Of a stretch of 64,000 bases of DNA, positions 12,339 to 24,300 are shown in pieces. The position numbers and the translations under genes were made by a program. Source of the stretch: Zeugodacus cucurbitae (Eukaryota; Arthropoda; Insecta; Diptera; Tephritidae); the NCBI RefSeq assembly GCF_028554725.1, contig NC_071670.1:33350001-33414000 (forward strand), in the 5' to 3' direction. Under the pieces are notes generated by a model, which was given only the letters and a program-made list of their open reading frames with translations, did not search any database and was not told where the DNA came from. Position 1 is the first letter of the stretch. Each line of letters begins with the position of its first letter.

Positions 12339-13724
12339 ATTACACTGTTTGCTAAAATCAAAGACGCAAACAATTTTGGTACTGAAGATGAAAGTTACTT
12401 GTAACTCCCAACACAAGTTTCTCGTTAACTTTGCACTAGTTGCCTAATCAGTGGCCAACGTCAGGTTTACTTGTTTGAACTGTTAATTGGTTTATCAGTG
12501 GGGTTGATTAGCTTACACTGTTTGTTACTAAGCGGCTTGTGTAGGAAGTGCTGTTTAGTAAGAGTTCAATCGTTTCACTAGTATTTCTTGTTGCTGCTGG
12601 CTAATTGGTGAAATGCGTTTGACAGCATTGTAATTGGCCAGCCACGCGCTTTGCATATTTGATGCTGTTTTTCATTCAATTATTTACTACAATCATTACA
12701 AGTAAGTAGTAATTAAATATGTACTTCGGTAAAACCAACTTCTGAAATGATTCGGGAACGAACTAATCAATAATTACCAAATGGTTATTTTATCAATTGA
12801 TTAAGTGAAGGGGCGTTTTCATCAAAATGAAGGAATAGTCTATCCAATAAATTCGTGTGCGCCCTCTTATATAAATATTAAGTACGCCTAATATGTGAAA
12901 ATGTCCTTATAATGTCCAACCAACCATTAACTGAGTGCCATAACAATTTTGGAACATGTTTATTCTGTTGTAAGGGTCACAAGTGTGATATAAGTACTAA
13001 ACGGCAACAACTTAGTGTGTAACAAAAATAATTGCTTAAATGTGTGTTTATATATATTTAATTGTGGAATGTGAAATGATTGTGAGATAAAGTGTAACGA
13101 CGACTGTTTTACTTTGGGTCAGTAGGAATTCTAACCTGACATGAAGGGTGGTTCAATTCATATAAAAGTACGTTATGAAGTGCAATAAGGCTGGTCTCTC
13201 TAGTATTCGACAGTTAATACAAAATTGAGGTTTCCATTTAAGATTAATTAAAACTAATAAAACTTATTATTTATAATCAAATCTACATTTGTTTTCGAAA
13301 ATATTTGTGTTTGTTTCTCCTTATATGAAACGACAGCGCTAGATAATTCTAAAGTTAACGAATTACTGAAGTAATAATTCACGGTATCTATTTAACAGAA
13401 CTTCTTTTTCAGGTTTGAGAGTCTGTTTGAGATTAGAAGGTCCTAAGAGGTTATGAGCAATCTTTAGTACAAAACGGAAGCTTCTTTATGGACTTTGCCC
13501 ATATATTTACTTCTCTTCAACTGAAATATGGAGTATAAGAGAGTATTCTTCAAAGTATTAAGTCAGCTAGCAAGGCTAGAATAAAATTTTTAACCATCAT
13601 TATATTTATGGTTTCTTGACATGTTCCTTTTTAAGGGTATATGATTGACCAACCCAATTAGAACCTGTGCTTCGTTAATTAAATCTTATTAACAAGCATG
13701 TGAGAGAAGATTACTTTATCACAT

Positions 13725-14230
13725 GAATGGAGGACGGACTTGGTGCGGGAATATACTGTCCGGAGTTAGGCATAAAGGCAGCGTTTTAAACTGCCGGTTC
13801 ACTGCAGTATATTTCAAGCAGAAGTGTTTGCAATTATTGCAAAAGCCGTCTGCAATGCATCATATGGATCAAGAAGAAATTAATGAAATGATGTATTTTT
13901 GCATATCGGGCAAAAGTACGTTGGATAGCAGGGTGACACTGGCGTATGTAGCCAGGAACAAGCGACTTAACTTCTTTTGGTTGCCACGCCACAAATGCTT
14001 TGAGGGTAACGAAATAGCATACATTGTCTTTACAATTATCTGTACAGAAGCATGGAAACGAAGATTAAGACGCGTTGGAAAATTCTACCGGGGTGGTTTA
14101 GGCGGTTGTGGGCATTCAATTCGAGACTTTGGAAGAGGTATAGCCTCATATAATCTGATAAAGTTCGTTGGTTTCCTAAAGGATAACTACTCCTTATGGA
14201 CTACGAGCCGACACTTCATTTGAGCCTATT
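13725..14230 (+). pseudogene. I-type LINE RNase H domain relic
   Basis: Three reading frames together give a damaged RNase H domain. The first is MEDGLGAGIYCPELGIKAAF, matching the segment after the domain's initial Asp-Gly-Ser. Next, one frame away, comes IFQAEVFAIIAKAVCNAS, the helix with the catalytic Glu (QAEVFAI). Then, in the frame opened at 13723, comes VTLAYVARNKRLNFFWLPRHKCFEGNEIA, matching the VWVPGHSGIEGNEIAD region. The 166-residue open frame here is only one of the three and is not a host gene. It is related to the RNase H remnants at 5184-5600 and 63085-63760. The downstream zinc-knuckle part was not recognised. Confidence 0.6.
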
Positions 14231-14593
14231 GCTCCACCAAACTAACTTTACCTAACTTCGATTTATTATGTGAAGGACATCGCACTGCCAGTTAAGGCGA
14301 TGCTTGCTCAGTTGACAGGTCGAAGCGATCAACTTAAAAACAGTGTCTATTTTAGTTAGCGTCTAAAAAGTATTTAATATCAAACTGACGAAGTAATATA
14401 TATCGGTCCAGCAAGAATATCGTAAAAGATATTCTATTATTGTATAGGCCAAATTATCGGATGAATGTGTCGATAACACTTTTATATAACACTTTTGACA
14501 CAAATCAATCCCAACTTTAAACCCATCGAAATTGAATAGCCAGATATAAAGCAATATATTAAAATAATTATGGATAAATTTAGGTATATATTT
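14231..14593. other. Non-coding stretch, nothing recognised
   Basis: A+T-rich DNA between the LINE relic and the composite repeat. No coding sequence or clear repeat structure was seen. Confidence 0.4.
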
Positions 14594-15794
14594 TTATACT
14601 CTCGCAACAAAGTTGCTAAAGAGAGTATTACAGTGTTGTTCATATAACGGTTGTTTGTGTAACCCAGAAATAAAAGAGTTAGATATGGGGTTATATATAT
14701 AGGGAATATTTTTCTTCCAATAATATGTGTCCGTTCTAAAAATTTGTGAAATCGAGTCATAACTTCTCCTTGCTCCCATATACCTAATATTAGGGTTTCC
14801 AAATTTCAATTGACTTTATACCATATATGTATATGACGAATATGTGGGTCAAATTGTAATATTAATACAATTAAATAAATAAATTCTTCTTCTTCTTGAC
14901 TGACGTAGACACCGCTTATAGCCGAGTCCAAAACATCGCGCCACGTATCCCTCCTTCTGGCAGTTTGGCGCCAATTGGTTATACCAAGCGAAGCCAAGTC
15001 CCTCTCCACCTGGTCCTTCAATCGGAGTGGAGGTCTCCCTCTTCCTCGGCTTCCACCAGCGGGTACTGCATCGAATACTTTCAGAGCTGGAGCACTGTCA
15101 TCCATTCGAACAACATGACCTAGCCAGCGTAGCCGTTGTTTTTTTATTCGCTGGACTATGTCTATGTCGTCGAATAACACATACAGCTCATCGTTCCATT
15201 GTCTGCGGTATTCGCCGTTGCCAATGTTTAAGGGACCGTAAATCTTCCGCAAAACCTTTCTCTCGAAAACTCCTAGTGCCGTCTCATCGGATGTTGACAC
15301 CGTCCACGCTTCTGCACCATAAAGTAGGACGGGAATGATGAGGGACTTGTAGGGTTTAGTTTTTGTTCGTCGAGAGAGGACTACTTTTCAATTGCCTACT
15401 CAGTCCATAGTAGCACCTGTTGGCAAGAGTGATTCTGCGTTGGATTTCCAGGCTGACATTGTTATTGCTGTTAATGCTGGTTCCCAGGTAGACGAAATTA
15501 TCTACAACCTCAAAGTTATGACTGTCAACAGTGACGTGGGAGCCAAGACGCGAATGCGCTGACTGTTTGTTTGACGACAGGAGATATTTCGTCTTGTCCT
15601 CGTTCACCACCAGACCCATACGCTTCGCTTCCTTATCCAGTTTGGAGAAAGCAGAACTAACGGCGCAGGTGTTGTTTCCAATGATATCATCGGCGTACGC
15701 CAATAGCTGTACACTCTTATAGAAGATTGTACCTTCTCTATTTAGCTCTGCAGCTCGTATTATTATAAATTATAAATAAATTGCGAGAGTATAA
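14594..15794. repeat. Composite repeat with inverted TTATACTCTCGCAA ends enclosing a LINE fragment
   Basis: The left end (14594-14607) reads TTATACTCTCGCAA and the right end (15781-15794) is its exact reverse complement. The left end continues into a strong hairpin (ACTCTC, GCAAC, loop, GTTGC, GAGAGT; about 14598-14628) and A+T-rich sequence. The right end continues outward into AAATGTTCGGTTACATCCGA, whose GTTCGG/CCGAAC arms form another short hairpin. Between the ends lies a LINE reverse transcriptase fragment on the minus strand. I do not recognise the family. The inverted motifs could be true termini or two separate copies of the same dispersed repeat in opposite orientation. Confidence 0.5.
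14884..15760 (-). pseudogene. LINE ORF2 reverse transcriptase C-terminal half with (GAA)n tail
   Basis: The minus strand reads ELNREGTIFYKSVQLLAYADD, the region with the polymerase YADD active-site motif, then EAKRMGLVVNEDKTKYLLSS, VVDNFVYLGTSINSNN and RRITLANRCYYGLSRQL. After a frame change it continues as LSTSDETALGVFERKVLRKI, RLRWLGHVVRMDD and RRRDTWRDVLDSA. The 3' end is an AAGAAGAAGAA tail (14884-14898), a typical LINE terminus. The fragment is 5' truncated just upstream of YADD, leaving no endonuclease or fingers. The same family appears at 49780-50372 and 56495-57425. Its clade (RTE- or CR1-like) is left open. Confidence 0.8.
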
Positions 15795-17859
15795 AATGTT
15801 CGGTTACATCCGAACTTAGCCTTTCCTTACTTGTTTTTTGTTTAATTTATGAGACTGTATTTGTGTAAATGATTCGGAAATTTGTTCCTTGCAAATTGTT
15901 ATTGACTCCTATAATGTTAACAATATTCAATATAACGTAAAAATTTATATCTCAACGGCGATATTTAGATGTAATATATTTCCATTTATGAGCCATAACA
16001 ATTTGAATAGGGTGTTATAAAAGGTATACGCGAAGAGTTGGGTTAAGTTTTTGTTTTATTTTTAATTTTTATTTCAAAGTTTATGAGTGTGTGCACACAT
16101 ATGTATTTGTTCATATAAATATACATATGTATGTTAAGTGCATATGTGATTACACAACACCATCACCATCGCACTTCATGGAGCGGAAATTGAATTATTA
16201 TCATTTCATTTTATGCACTTTACAGCAGCTGAGTGTTATTGACAAGCGCGATTTATGCGCTTTTCAATGAGTTATAAAAAAGATTGTGGCTAAAGAGAAA
16301 CGCAAAAACAAAAAAAACAGAACTGAAAAGCCATTAACAACAACTCGTGCAATATGCAAAAAATGTATAAAAATGGAAATTACGGCAATAAGCCACAGCA
16401 TTAAAGATCAGAATAAACGCGCTCGAAAATAAAGTATTGCGAATTGCAGGCGAACGCATAAATACATAAGGACATATGAGTATGTATGTTTATGTATACA
16501 TTATTGCCCGTAAATAAAATACACCTTCAACACACACTTTGCATTCACTTTCTTATGCAAATACAATATGCTTCCAATTCAATATTTGTAAACGAGCGCA
16601 TTTATGTATTCACACTTTTACACACATACACGTACATACTGATATATGATTACATCTGTATGTGTGTGTGTAGATGCGCTGGATTTTATGGTCACGCTGA
16701 CAGCCACAAATGGCGCGCTGAGCGTTCACAATTGCTTTGCGCACAAAAGCTTGACTGTCAAGCATTCAGACTCACACACACATACATACATATATTATAT
16801 GCTATATACATATACATATGTATATGTATGTGCCCTCATGTACATATGTTTAAGGTAAATGGTAATTTGAATGCTCAAAACAAAAGTTACCCACTCAGTT
16901 AGCGTGTCGGTCATTCGTTATTGTCCTTCTCATTGTCAACAGACCACCAAAGCAAACAATGCAAAGCAAATAAAGCATTTTTCCTCACACACACACACAC
17001 ACACACTAACGACTAGTTGGTTTTGCAATTATGTTTGCATGTGTTGTTGGCGACACAATGCGACAATGCGGGCTTTCACCGCAACTATTTATTGCCCTGC
17101 TTTCGTTGTTTGAATTGTCAGTATTGAAATATTGACACAAGGTCCATTGCTGCGTGCATGAGTGTGGCGAATGGCAAATAATCATAAAAATTGCATAACG
17201 TTGACCACAAATAAATTAAGTTGACGCGCATAAAGGGCTTGAAATAGGAAATAACGGTTTCATAGTGACAATAAACGGAGCGTGCACTTTCTTAGTGGCA
17301 ATTATTGAAAGTGGTGTAAATTCATATAGTTGGTGTGAAATATGGCATGACCGAGAGCAATAATCGGCCATCGAGAATGTCTAATCAGCGTAGTATCTAT
17401 TCACTTTTTAATAACGCCAAAATCGCTTTTCATATTCAGAATTCTATAAGCACAATAGAACATTTAACTATCTACTGTATAAAAACAATAAACAAATAAT
17501 AAAAAGTATTTGTTTGTGATTCAAAGTTATCCAGTTTGTCGGAGAATAGTAAAGGAGAAGACGGTGCTTATTCGGAAAATTGTTTGAAAAACAAAACAAA
17601 ACATCGGTAACGAATAAGACATGAATAATAAGATATTAATTATATTCCAGTAGTTTGAGTTCTTGAAATCTCTCTAATAGCCAATCTGTTTGGTAAAGAA
17701 TTCCTTGTTTTTGAAAACTGTTGGCAACATTTTTTTTAAATTATTGTTTTATATAAGTTTATTCGATTATCAAAATCTTGCGAAAAAAATATAAGACAGA
17801 CTGCAGACTGTCTATTAAAAATTACCTGTGGATAATTATTTATTTCATTTATAAAATTA
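15795..17859. other. Non-coding stretch, no gene seen
   Basis: The first 40 bases are the outer part of the right-hand repeat end described above. The remainder is A+T-rich with TATATG/CATATA-rich patches (about 16600-16850) and a CA microsatellite at 16986-17006. The open frames here are driven by CA/TA repeats and give runs of His-Thr and Tyr-Ile; none is accepted. Confidence 0.5.
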
Positions 17860-18300
17860 CTAGCAGACCACTCCGGCTACGCACGGGTTTAAACAAACCT
17901 TTCAAAAATTATACTTTTTTACACACCTATACACACTCTCCCATACATATTTATGGATTTTGCCGTTTCTTGCGTGGGTCCATTTTGAAAAAATAAAATG
18001 AGGAAAATTTGCACATGAAATTATATTTTATTTGCAATGAGCTAAAACTTGATTATAACCTCTGTTCTTTGGTGTCAGTTGTCTTTATTTCTGATTATTA
18101 AGGCGTTGGGAACGCTCAGAACGCTCGACGCCCTAGTGCGAGCTTGTATATTTCTAATATTTTGTTCTTTAAGCCGCTGCACACGTTCCGTACTCGACTC
18201 TCAAGCGAGTACTTGGGAGGTTTTGAAATTTTGTTCAGCAAGCAGCTGCGAGCGCTCGTTTTTCGACTCTCTGCTACACGATGTGAAGGGAATGACTTGC
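17860..18300 (-). mobile_element. Helitron relic: 3' terminus plus N-terminal repeats of the Rep protein
   Basis: On the minus strand the element ends in CTAG followed by T (at 17863-17859), preceded by a GC-rich stretch reading CCCGTGCGTAGCCGGAGTGG, the kind of 3' end seen in many insect Helitrons. Upstream (18050-18300, minus strand) is a decayed coding region with three tandem units of about 23 residues: RESKNERSQLLAEQNFK, ESSTERVQRLKEQNIRN and, one frame away, VERSERSQRLNNQK. Such E-R-x-Q-R-L-x-x-Q-N repeats resemble the N-terminal region of arthropod Helitron replication proteins. A stop separates the first two units. Neither Rep nor helicase catalytic domains are present, and the 5' end was not located. 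Confidence 0.55.
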
Positions 18301-18649
18301 AAGATGATGACAGTTGTCGGGATCAGAATTCGAACCGACTACAAATTCTGGTTCGTGTCATGAATTCTGATATTATTGGTTTGATGTTCGAATCAGAAAT
18401 TCTATTGGTTTTAGGTGTCATGGAAACCAATTTTAACGGTTTAACTATCAGAAAAAAAACCAAGAGCTTCAGGGCTGACAGATTTGAGACATTTTGTTCA
18501 AATATATTTTGATTTGCCGTTAAAACGCTTTGGAAAAAATATATTTATTATTAAAAAAGAAGATAAGAACGCTAAATGACGTAATTATTGAATCCAACGG
18601 AAAAGAATAAAATATTCTAAGAATTTTACAAAATAAGTAATTCAGATTT

Positions 18650-18847
18650 CAGTGGAACTTCCATAACTTGAAGATCTCCATTACTTGAACTTTTAAATTG
18701 GCAATAGCGTTTAAAAATCAAATTTCATACAAATTTCCTTCCATAGCTCGAACTCTTGAAGTGGCATTGAAAGGCAATTCCATACAAATCTCCTCGAAGT
18801 TTTTTTTTTTTGTGGATTATGGTGATTTGAGTTAGAGAAGTCCACTG
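18650..18847. mobile_element. pogo/Tigger-like MITE
   Basis: The ends are inverted repeats: the left begins CAGTGGAACTTCCATAACTT and the reverse complement of the right begins CAGTGGACTTCTCTAACTCA, matching over about 22 bases with one single-base gap and a few mismatches. Length is 198 bp with no coding capacity. CAGTGGAAC-type termini are common in pogo/Tigger elements. A TA follows the right end, but the left flank is TT, so the target-site duplication is not intact. Confidence 0.55.
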
Positions 18848-20752
18848 TATATATACACTTAAATATGTACATTTTTACATTCAAATAATTACTATTTTTG
18901 ACTTCCTTTGAGCATAAAGCGAATTACTGCGATTCCTTAAAACTTTCATTTTTTCGCGCTACTTTCATTGCCAAATAAAATAAAAGTTGAAATAATTTCT
19001 CATGTTAATTATATTTTTTGGGTTTAATGAATATTTTGAACTAATTATATGATTACAATTCCAAAAACATGTCTTGTTAATTTTTCCCCATGAATAAATA
19101 GCAGAACAGCTGATCGAATATTGGTTTGCTTATATTCGAAAAGACGAAAATCCAATCAGATTCTGTGACACCAATGAAAATCAGAATTGGTTTGCCATTC
19201 TGACATTCAGCAAATCTGTATTGGATTCCACAACACCTCTGCATGTTACGTAGTTTTCGAGTTTATTCAATACCAACATACATACAAATTTTTTCTCTTT
19301 ATAATATGTAGTAGTATAGTATGTACGAAATACCGCATGAAGTATTGGACCAAACTTTTTTTCCTGGAATTTAATCCATAAGTAAAGAAATGAATATATA
19401 TATAAATGTTTTTTGCAATTAGCCTCTAAAATCGAAATATGTATTAGTCTTCGAACTTCGAAATTAAACATATCGAAAATCATTATTATTAATTCCAGGA
19501 TGTAGTTACTCAACCAAAAATACCTACTTGTTCCTATTATTTCAATGGTATATAACATTTTTAAATCAGGATTATCATTAAACGAAGTTTTAATTAAAAT
19601 TTCAACTTCCTAAATGTTAAAGCTTTTAGCTTTTCCTTGCAGTCCGTGCAACCACATATTGTCTATTTCAATAACGACAATTCATTCAAAGATTAACATT
19701 CAAGAATACTTTGAGACTGCTCACATGGTCACATATAAGGTATGCTATTGTGTTGACCAGAGATGAATAAAAGTCTTTCTTAAGTTTCTCAAGAAACTGA
19801 GGAATTCTAAAGCCACATACTATTGTCTTTGAAACCGAATAAAAATGTGTGTATGTATTTATATATAAGTTAATATATGTGTATCATTCGTACATCTGGC
19901 AGCTTTTCTTTCACCGTAGCCAAACTATAACTACATTTACATTTACCCTGAACGCTTTTGAATAGCTATTGTTATCATCTGATGTATTTAGCTTAGTACA
20001 TACATATATAAGATGCTCTTCTGCACATTGATTGGAATATATGCAGAAGATTATGCTGGCAAGAATAACTTTCAAATGAATATTCAACGTTCTTAGCTAC
20101 ATACGTATGCGGGTAAATTTATGTGTATATACATATGTACATGTGTTTAAATATATTATATGCAAATGTTTAAACATACATACTACTGTACTCACATCTG
20201 CATATGTACTATGAGATCTATGTTACTTAAGGCGATTTTTTAATTACACAGATAAAAATCGGAAAGGTAAAGAAGGTTAGGATGTTTAAGGTATAACTTT
20301 CTAAAAAAGTTAATGCTAAAGCTTCGGAAGGACAATATTTTTGAATCAGAATTAAATGGAATAATTTTTATTTTTATCACAAAAAGATGGTATATCTGCG
20401 AAATTTAATACAAAACAAGATCGCTGTAATATATTTAGTTATATATATCAATAACATATATAATTTCATTTAACAAACTGTATTTAATATTTAACATTTA
20501 AATTGATAGGGCTGCTCTTGTATAATTATCTTTGTAGGGAAAAGTTAAAGGTGTACTATCTTATATACATTGCCTTTATACTATGACCAGTAGACGTTTT
20601 TTCCATCTGATCACGAAGTCTGTTCCAGAAATGAATAACTGCAATCTTAACGGTGTAATATTTTTAGAAACATATTTTCCCTCTATTATTAACTCTTTCG
20701 ATTTTATATGAATATGAGTTTTCAACCTGCTTTTGGTCCAAACAAGTACATT
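18848..20752. other. Non-coding stretch, no gene seen
   Basis: A+T-rich DNA with TATATG-type simple sequence around 19850-20200. Segments near 18310-18430 and 19150-19220 share partly inverted phrases built on CAGAATT and ATTGGTTT, which may be remnants of one repeat; this was not resolved. Confidence 0.4.
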
Positions 20753-21333
20753 TCGCTCATTTACTTGAATAGTGTCATAACTCAAAAAACACGATTTTTG
20801 AGTTGAGTATGCAGAAATGTGCGCAAATAAACCGTGATATAAGAAAGTGCCGTTCTTAAACTTGTTATGTTGCATTAGTTTTCAACCACAATAACGACAC
20901 TTCTCAGTTGTGCCAGAATTAATTATAATATTAATTATAATTTTTTTTACTAAGTAACGACATATTTTGTGTTCCAACACATCTTGTCATAGGGTTAATT
21001 TGGTTTTCTTTTCGGAAAAAACGACACATTTTGTATTACAACGATATTGGTGAAAAAATAATTAAATTTAACTTATGACGGCGAAATTGATTTATATTTT
21101 TCACAAATAACAACATAATTCAAAAGGGGTCCTGTTTATGCCCACGGCAAAGCTTCAGTACACTCTTTTTAGTCCACTTAAGCTCATCATTTCATTCAAT
21201 ATATTACATGCCACTAGTTTTTTTCAATACACGTATGGCATTTTTCTATATTTGCTGAATAAGAGACGATTGTAAACTTTAAACCGCTCTCCTCAAAAAG
21301 TTGAGTTGTGACACTATTCAAGTAAATAAGCGA
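20753..21333. repeat. Pair of 33-bp inverted repeats around a 515-bp core
   Basis: The left arm (20753-20785) contains TTACTTGAATAGTGTCATAA and the right arm (21301-21333) is its reverse complement with 31 of 33 positions matching by eye. The left arm runs into a perfect 10-bp hairpin (AACTCAAAAA, loop ACACGA, TTTTTGAGTT; about 20779-20804). The core contains a direct repeat of about 23 bases beginning ACGACA and centred on ATTTTGT (near 20957 and 21031). A 99-residue open frame on the minus strand (20576-20875) overlaps the left arm but shows no known domain. This may be a foldback or degraded transposon; no target duplication was identified. Confidence 0.5.
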
Positions 21334-24300
21334 TATATTCATACGAAAAATCTCCTGCTGAGCTTTTGTCTAGCACATAGAGTTATAAATAATACATTTT
21401 ATAGTTTTTCCAATCTCAATTATCAGAGAACAACTATGGAAATAATATAAACGAGGGTTCTTCACAAATAAAACGATTTATAGTTTTCCTATAATTTAAA
21501 TCCCTAATGGCATTGTTAACAGCTTTGTTTCTTTGCTTCTGTTATATGCTTTTGACCAGCGAATATTTTAAAAATTAATGTAGTTATCTAAAGCTAGGTT
21601 CACACTTCTACATAAAATAAAATGTATCTAATAAACTAGCTCATTAAATCAAGGTCGTTCATACTTTAAATCAAATTTTAATATTTACATGTGGTTTAGA
21701 CACTATTTAGAGAAGTTGAAAGAATCAAGTAAAATTGTAATTATGAAATGAGGGTAGCAAAATATATTATACAAACTACCTCAGGTGGACTGATGAGTAG
21801 ATAATTGGCTAAGTACCTATATATTTATAGTGAATTTACTTAACTTAAACATATATCAAGAATGTGCTTCAAATTCAGATAATGTGAATATATTAAAATG
21901 AAATAATTTTAAATTATCTAATGTATCTTACATATAAGTAGTAAAGCGAACGCTCGGTTTCGGTCCTCACAATTGATTCGAGGTGAGCTAAGAAACCTCC
22001 ATGAAAAACCTTTTACTATTTACCATCAGATATTCACACTACTGCCCGGCATTATTTGTATTTTGCATTGCCAAATAGATATATCGACAACATAACCCTT
22101 ATTCAATGTCTTCTACAATACGCTTTTGTAAAGTTCCCAATTATGGCGAGAGAGCAAGATTACATCTCCATTGTTATTAAAATCATCAATGCTCAGCTTT
22201 TATTGTTATTGTTTTATCTTGGCGATTTCGCCATTAGTAAGCGGTTGTTATATATGTATTTGCACACAGCCACACAATTAATGCACGAATACATAGAGAG
22301 AGAATACCGCAACGTTTGCCAGTGCTCGTTTGCACTCGGTAATAAATTGAAAGTGCTAAACGTAAGCAAACAATAACATTGCGGATGCGGTGACAGAAAG
22401 ACAACATACAACAATAACAACAAGAAGGGGAATAATGTACAATACAGCAAAAGATACCAGAGGATTCACTTGTCTTCAAATAGTTTTGCCATGTTCACTT
22501 GCAACTTGAGCACATTTCTTACAAGCAACGAATTTTACCCCTCTGCTTTCTTTACCCCCCTTCACCTTAATTGGTTATTTTTGGAACAATGCGAATTGAG
22601 ACTCATCGCAAAGGAGTCACTGCAACTGCTAGCTGACGTGTCTGTTGACTCCGAAAAGTATGCAACTGCCAATTGGTATGTGTGCGAGTGTGTGTGAGAC
22701 ACTGGAATGACAGCGTAGTTAGTCAGCCTATAGCTAGGCTTCTTAAACTTGTATGTGTGTGTGCGCATGCCTGAGCATTTTAACGAAAAGTTAAAACTAC
22801 AAGTGCATACACCCGAGAACGCTCTCACACAGAGGAAAGTAATTGCTTTTAAGCCAATTTCGGCTTGCATATTCCAGGCCACCCTGTATGCACATAAAAA
22901 CATACACATATCCATATATATTTCTATAAGTTTGTGTGTGTGTCTCATTCGCATTGTGCTTTCCCTGGGCGCACACTTGGCAGCCACTAAAACCGAAAAC
23001 ACAACTTATTTTCTTGAATAACAACACCGAAGCAGGTCACCCCTTTACATTTGCTCGCTTTCGTTTGTTGTCCGGCAATTTTGCCCGGTGTTCATGGCAT
23101 GTAAGGCATGTAGTGCTTGAAATGAATGCATGCATGTTCTTGTACCTGCTGGTGTATGTGTGTGTGCCTCTGTGGCATACATGAATTCCCCGTTGTCGAC
23201 AAGTCATATTGTTCATATCAATATTTTACAAAATATCTTAAATATTCGGCAAACCGGCAACTGGGATGTTGGGCATAAAAACAATTATTTTGAAAAGTTG
23301 TTCTTTTCAAAGAAGATATAACAACAAGGCTTTTATTATGTACTGGCAAATATTAACAGTACGGCTTTATTGTTTAAAGTTCGAGTGACATCGTGACATA
23401 ACCTCACTTAAGAAACAAAGAAAATATGGAAGAATAATATATGTATACTTTACTCATACCGTTTCCTGCCTTCACAGACTGAGTATGAGGCCCTTAGTTT
23501 ATTGTTTATTGACTTTTTACGGAAAGATAATGATATAAGACATCATAATGAAATTTATTTATATCAGTAAATATGTAAGTTTCTTAACAATTGGGTATAT
23601 TAGTGTAAAATATCATATACTTCGGTGGTGCAAGTATGTAAAAAACTAGGTACAAAATTACCTAGTCATGGAATGTGTGAGTTATATTGGAAATATTCGT
23701 ATGGAAAATGAACGAATCACACATATTTCTCGAATCACATAACACGCGCACTAAAATCGAATTTAAGTTGTATTGTTACTTAAAATTCTTTTAGAGAACA
23801 TCTAAAAAAACTATAGTAATATATTGAATGTACAGGCTGCTGCGGACTTGCGAGTTCAATGGTGAAGAAGGCAAAGGGGATAATTAACGATCGTGTTGTT
23901 TACAAATCCCTTTATGTTGATGATGTAATGAGTGTGGTGAACGTGGAGTGTCAGTGATGTGCGTCTGAGTAAGTGTTGTCTAACAGTGTGGTGTGTTCGA
24001 TAACGATGTGAATGTGGAGTACGTTGTGTGTGGGAGAAGACTTAGGCTCTTTAATCAGAAATATTTTTCCGAACAAACTATATCTATTCTAATATAAAAT
24101 TATATTTCAAATACAAGTTGATTTTATTCGCCAATTTGTCCAATGGAATTTAGTTGGCATGTTTTCTTAACCAATATGATATGGTATTAACAATAGATTA
24201 AATAGATTTTACCCTTTAGAAATTGTGAAAATCAATATAATTACTTCTATTTAACTTATATGTAAGTCAGGATGTCAGCTATCTAAATCAAATTGAGCGA

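Larger units (their letters stand above)
5601..13724. other. Long non-coding stretch, no gene seen
   Basis: About 8 kb without a supportable gene. It is A+T-rich with a perfect (CA)17 microsatellite at 6327-6360, a TGACA motif cluster at 8925-9075, CAA/GTT-rich simple sequence at about 10630-10920, and an isolated TTGCGAGAGTATAAAA motif at 12323. The open frames in it are short, rich in Cys, Ile and Phe, and lack domain signatures. It could be intron or intergenic DNA. Confidence 0.5.

Noticed and set aside
13723..14223. 166-residue frame as a host gene
   Set aside because: Neighbouring frames reveal RNase H motifs of a LINE, so the frame is part of a frameshifted retrotransposon.
18144..18512. 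122-residue plus-strand frame
   Set aside because: It lies opposite the minus-strand Helitron repeat coding relic, whose E-R-x-Q-R-L repeats explain the sequence better.
20576..20875. 99-residue minus-strand frame
   Set aside because: No domain recognised and it overlaps an inverted repeat arm; kept only as a note in the repeat entry.
22000..23320. Several overlapping frames of 60-146 residues on both strands
   Set aside because: They shadow each other in CA/TG-rich DNA and show no domain, no codon bias and no consistent splice structure.
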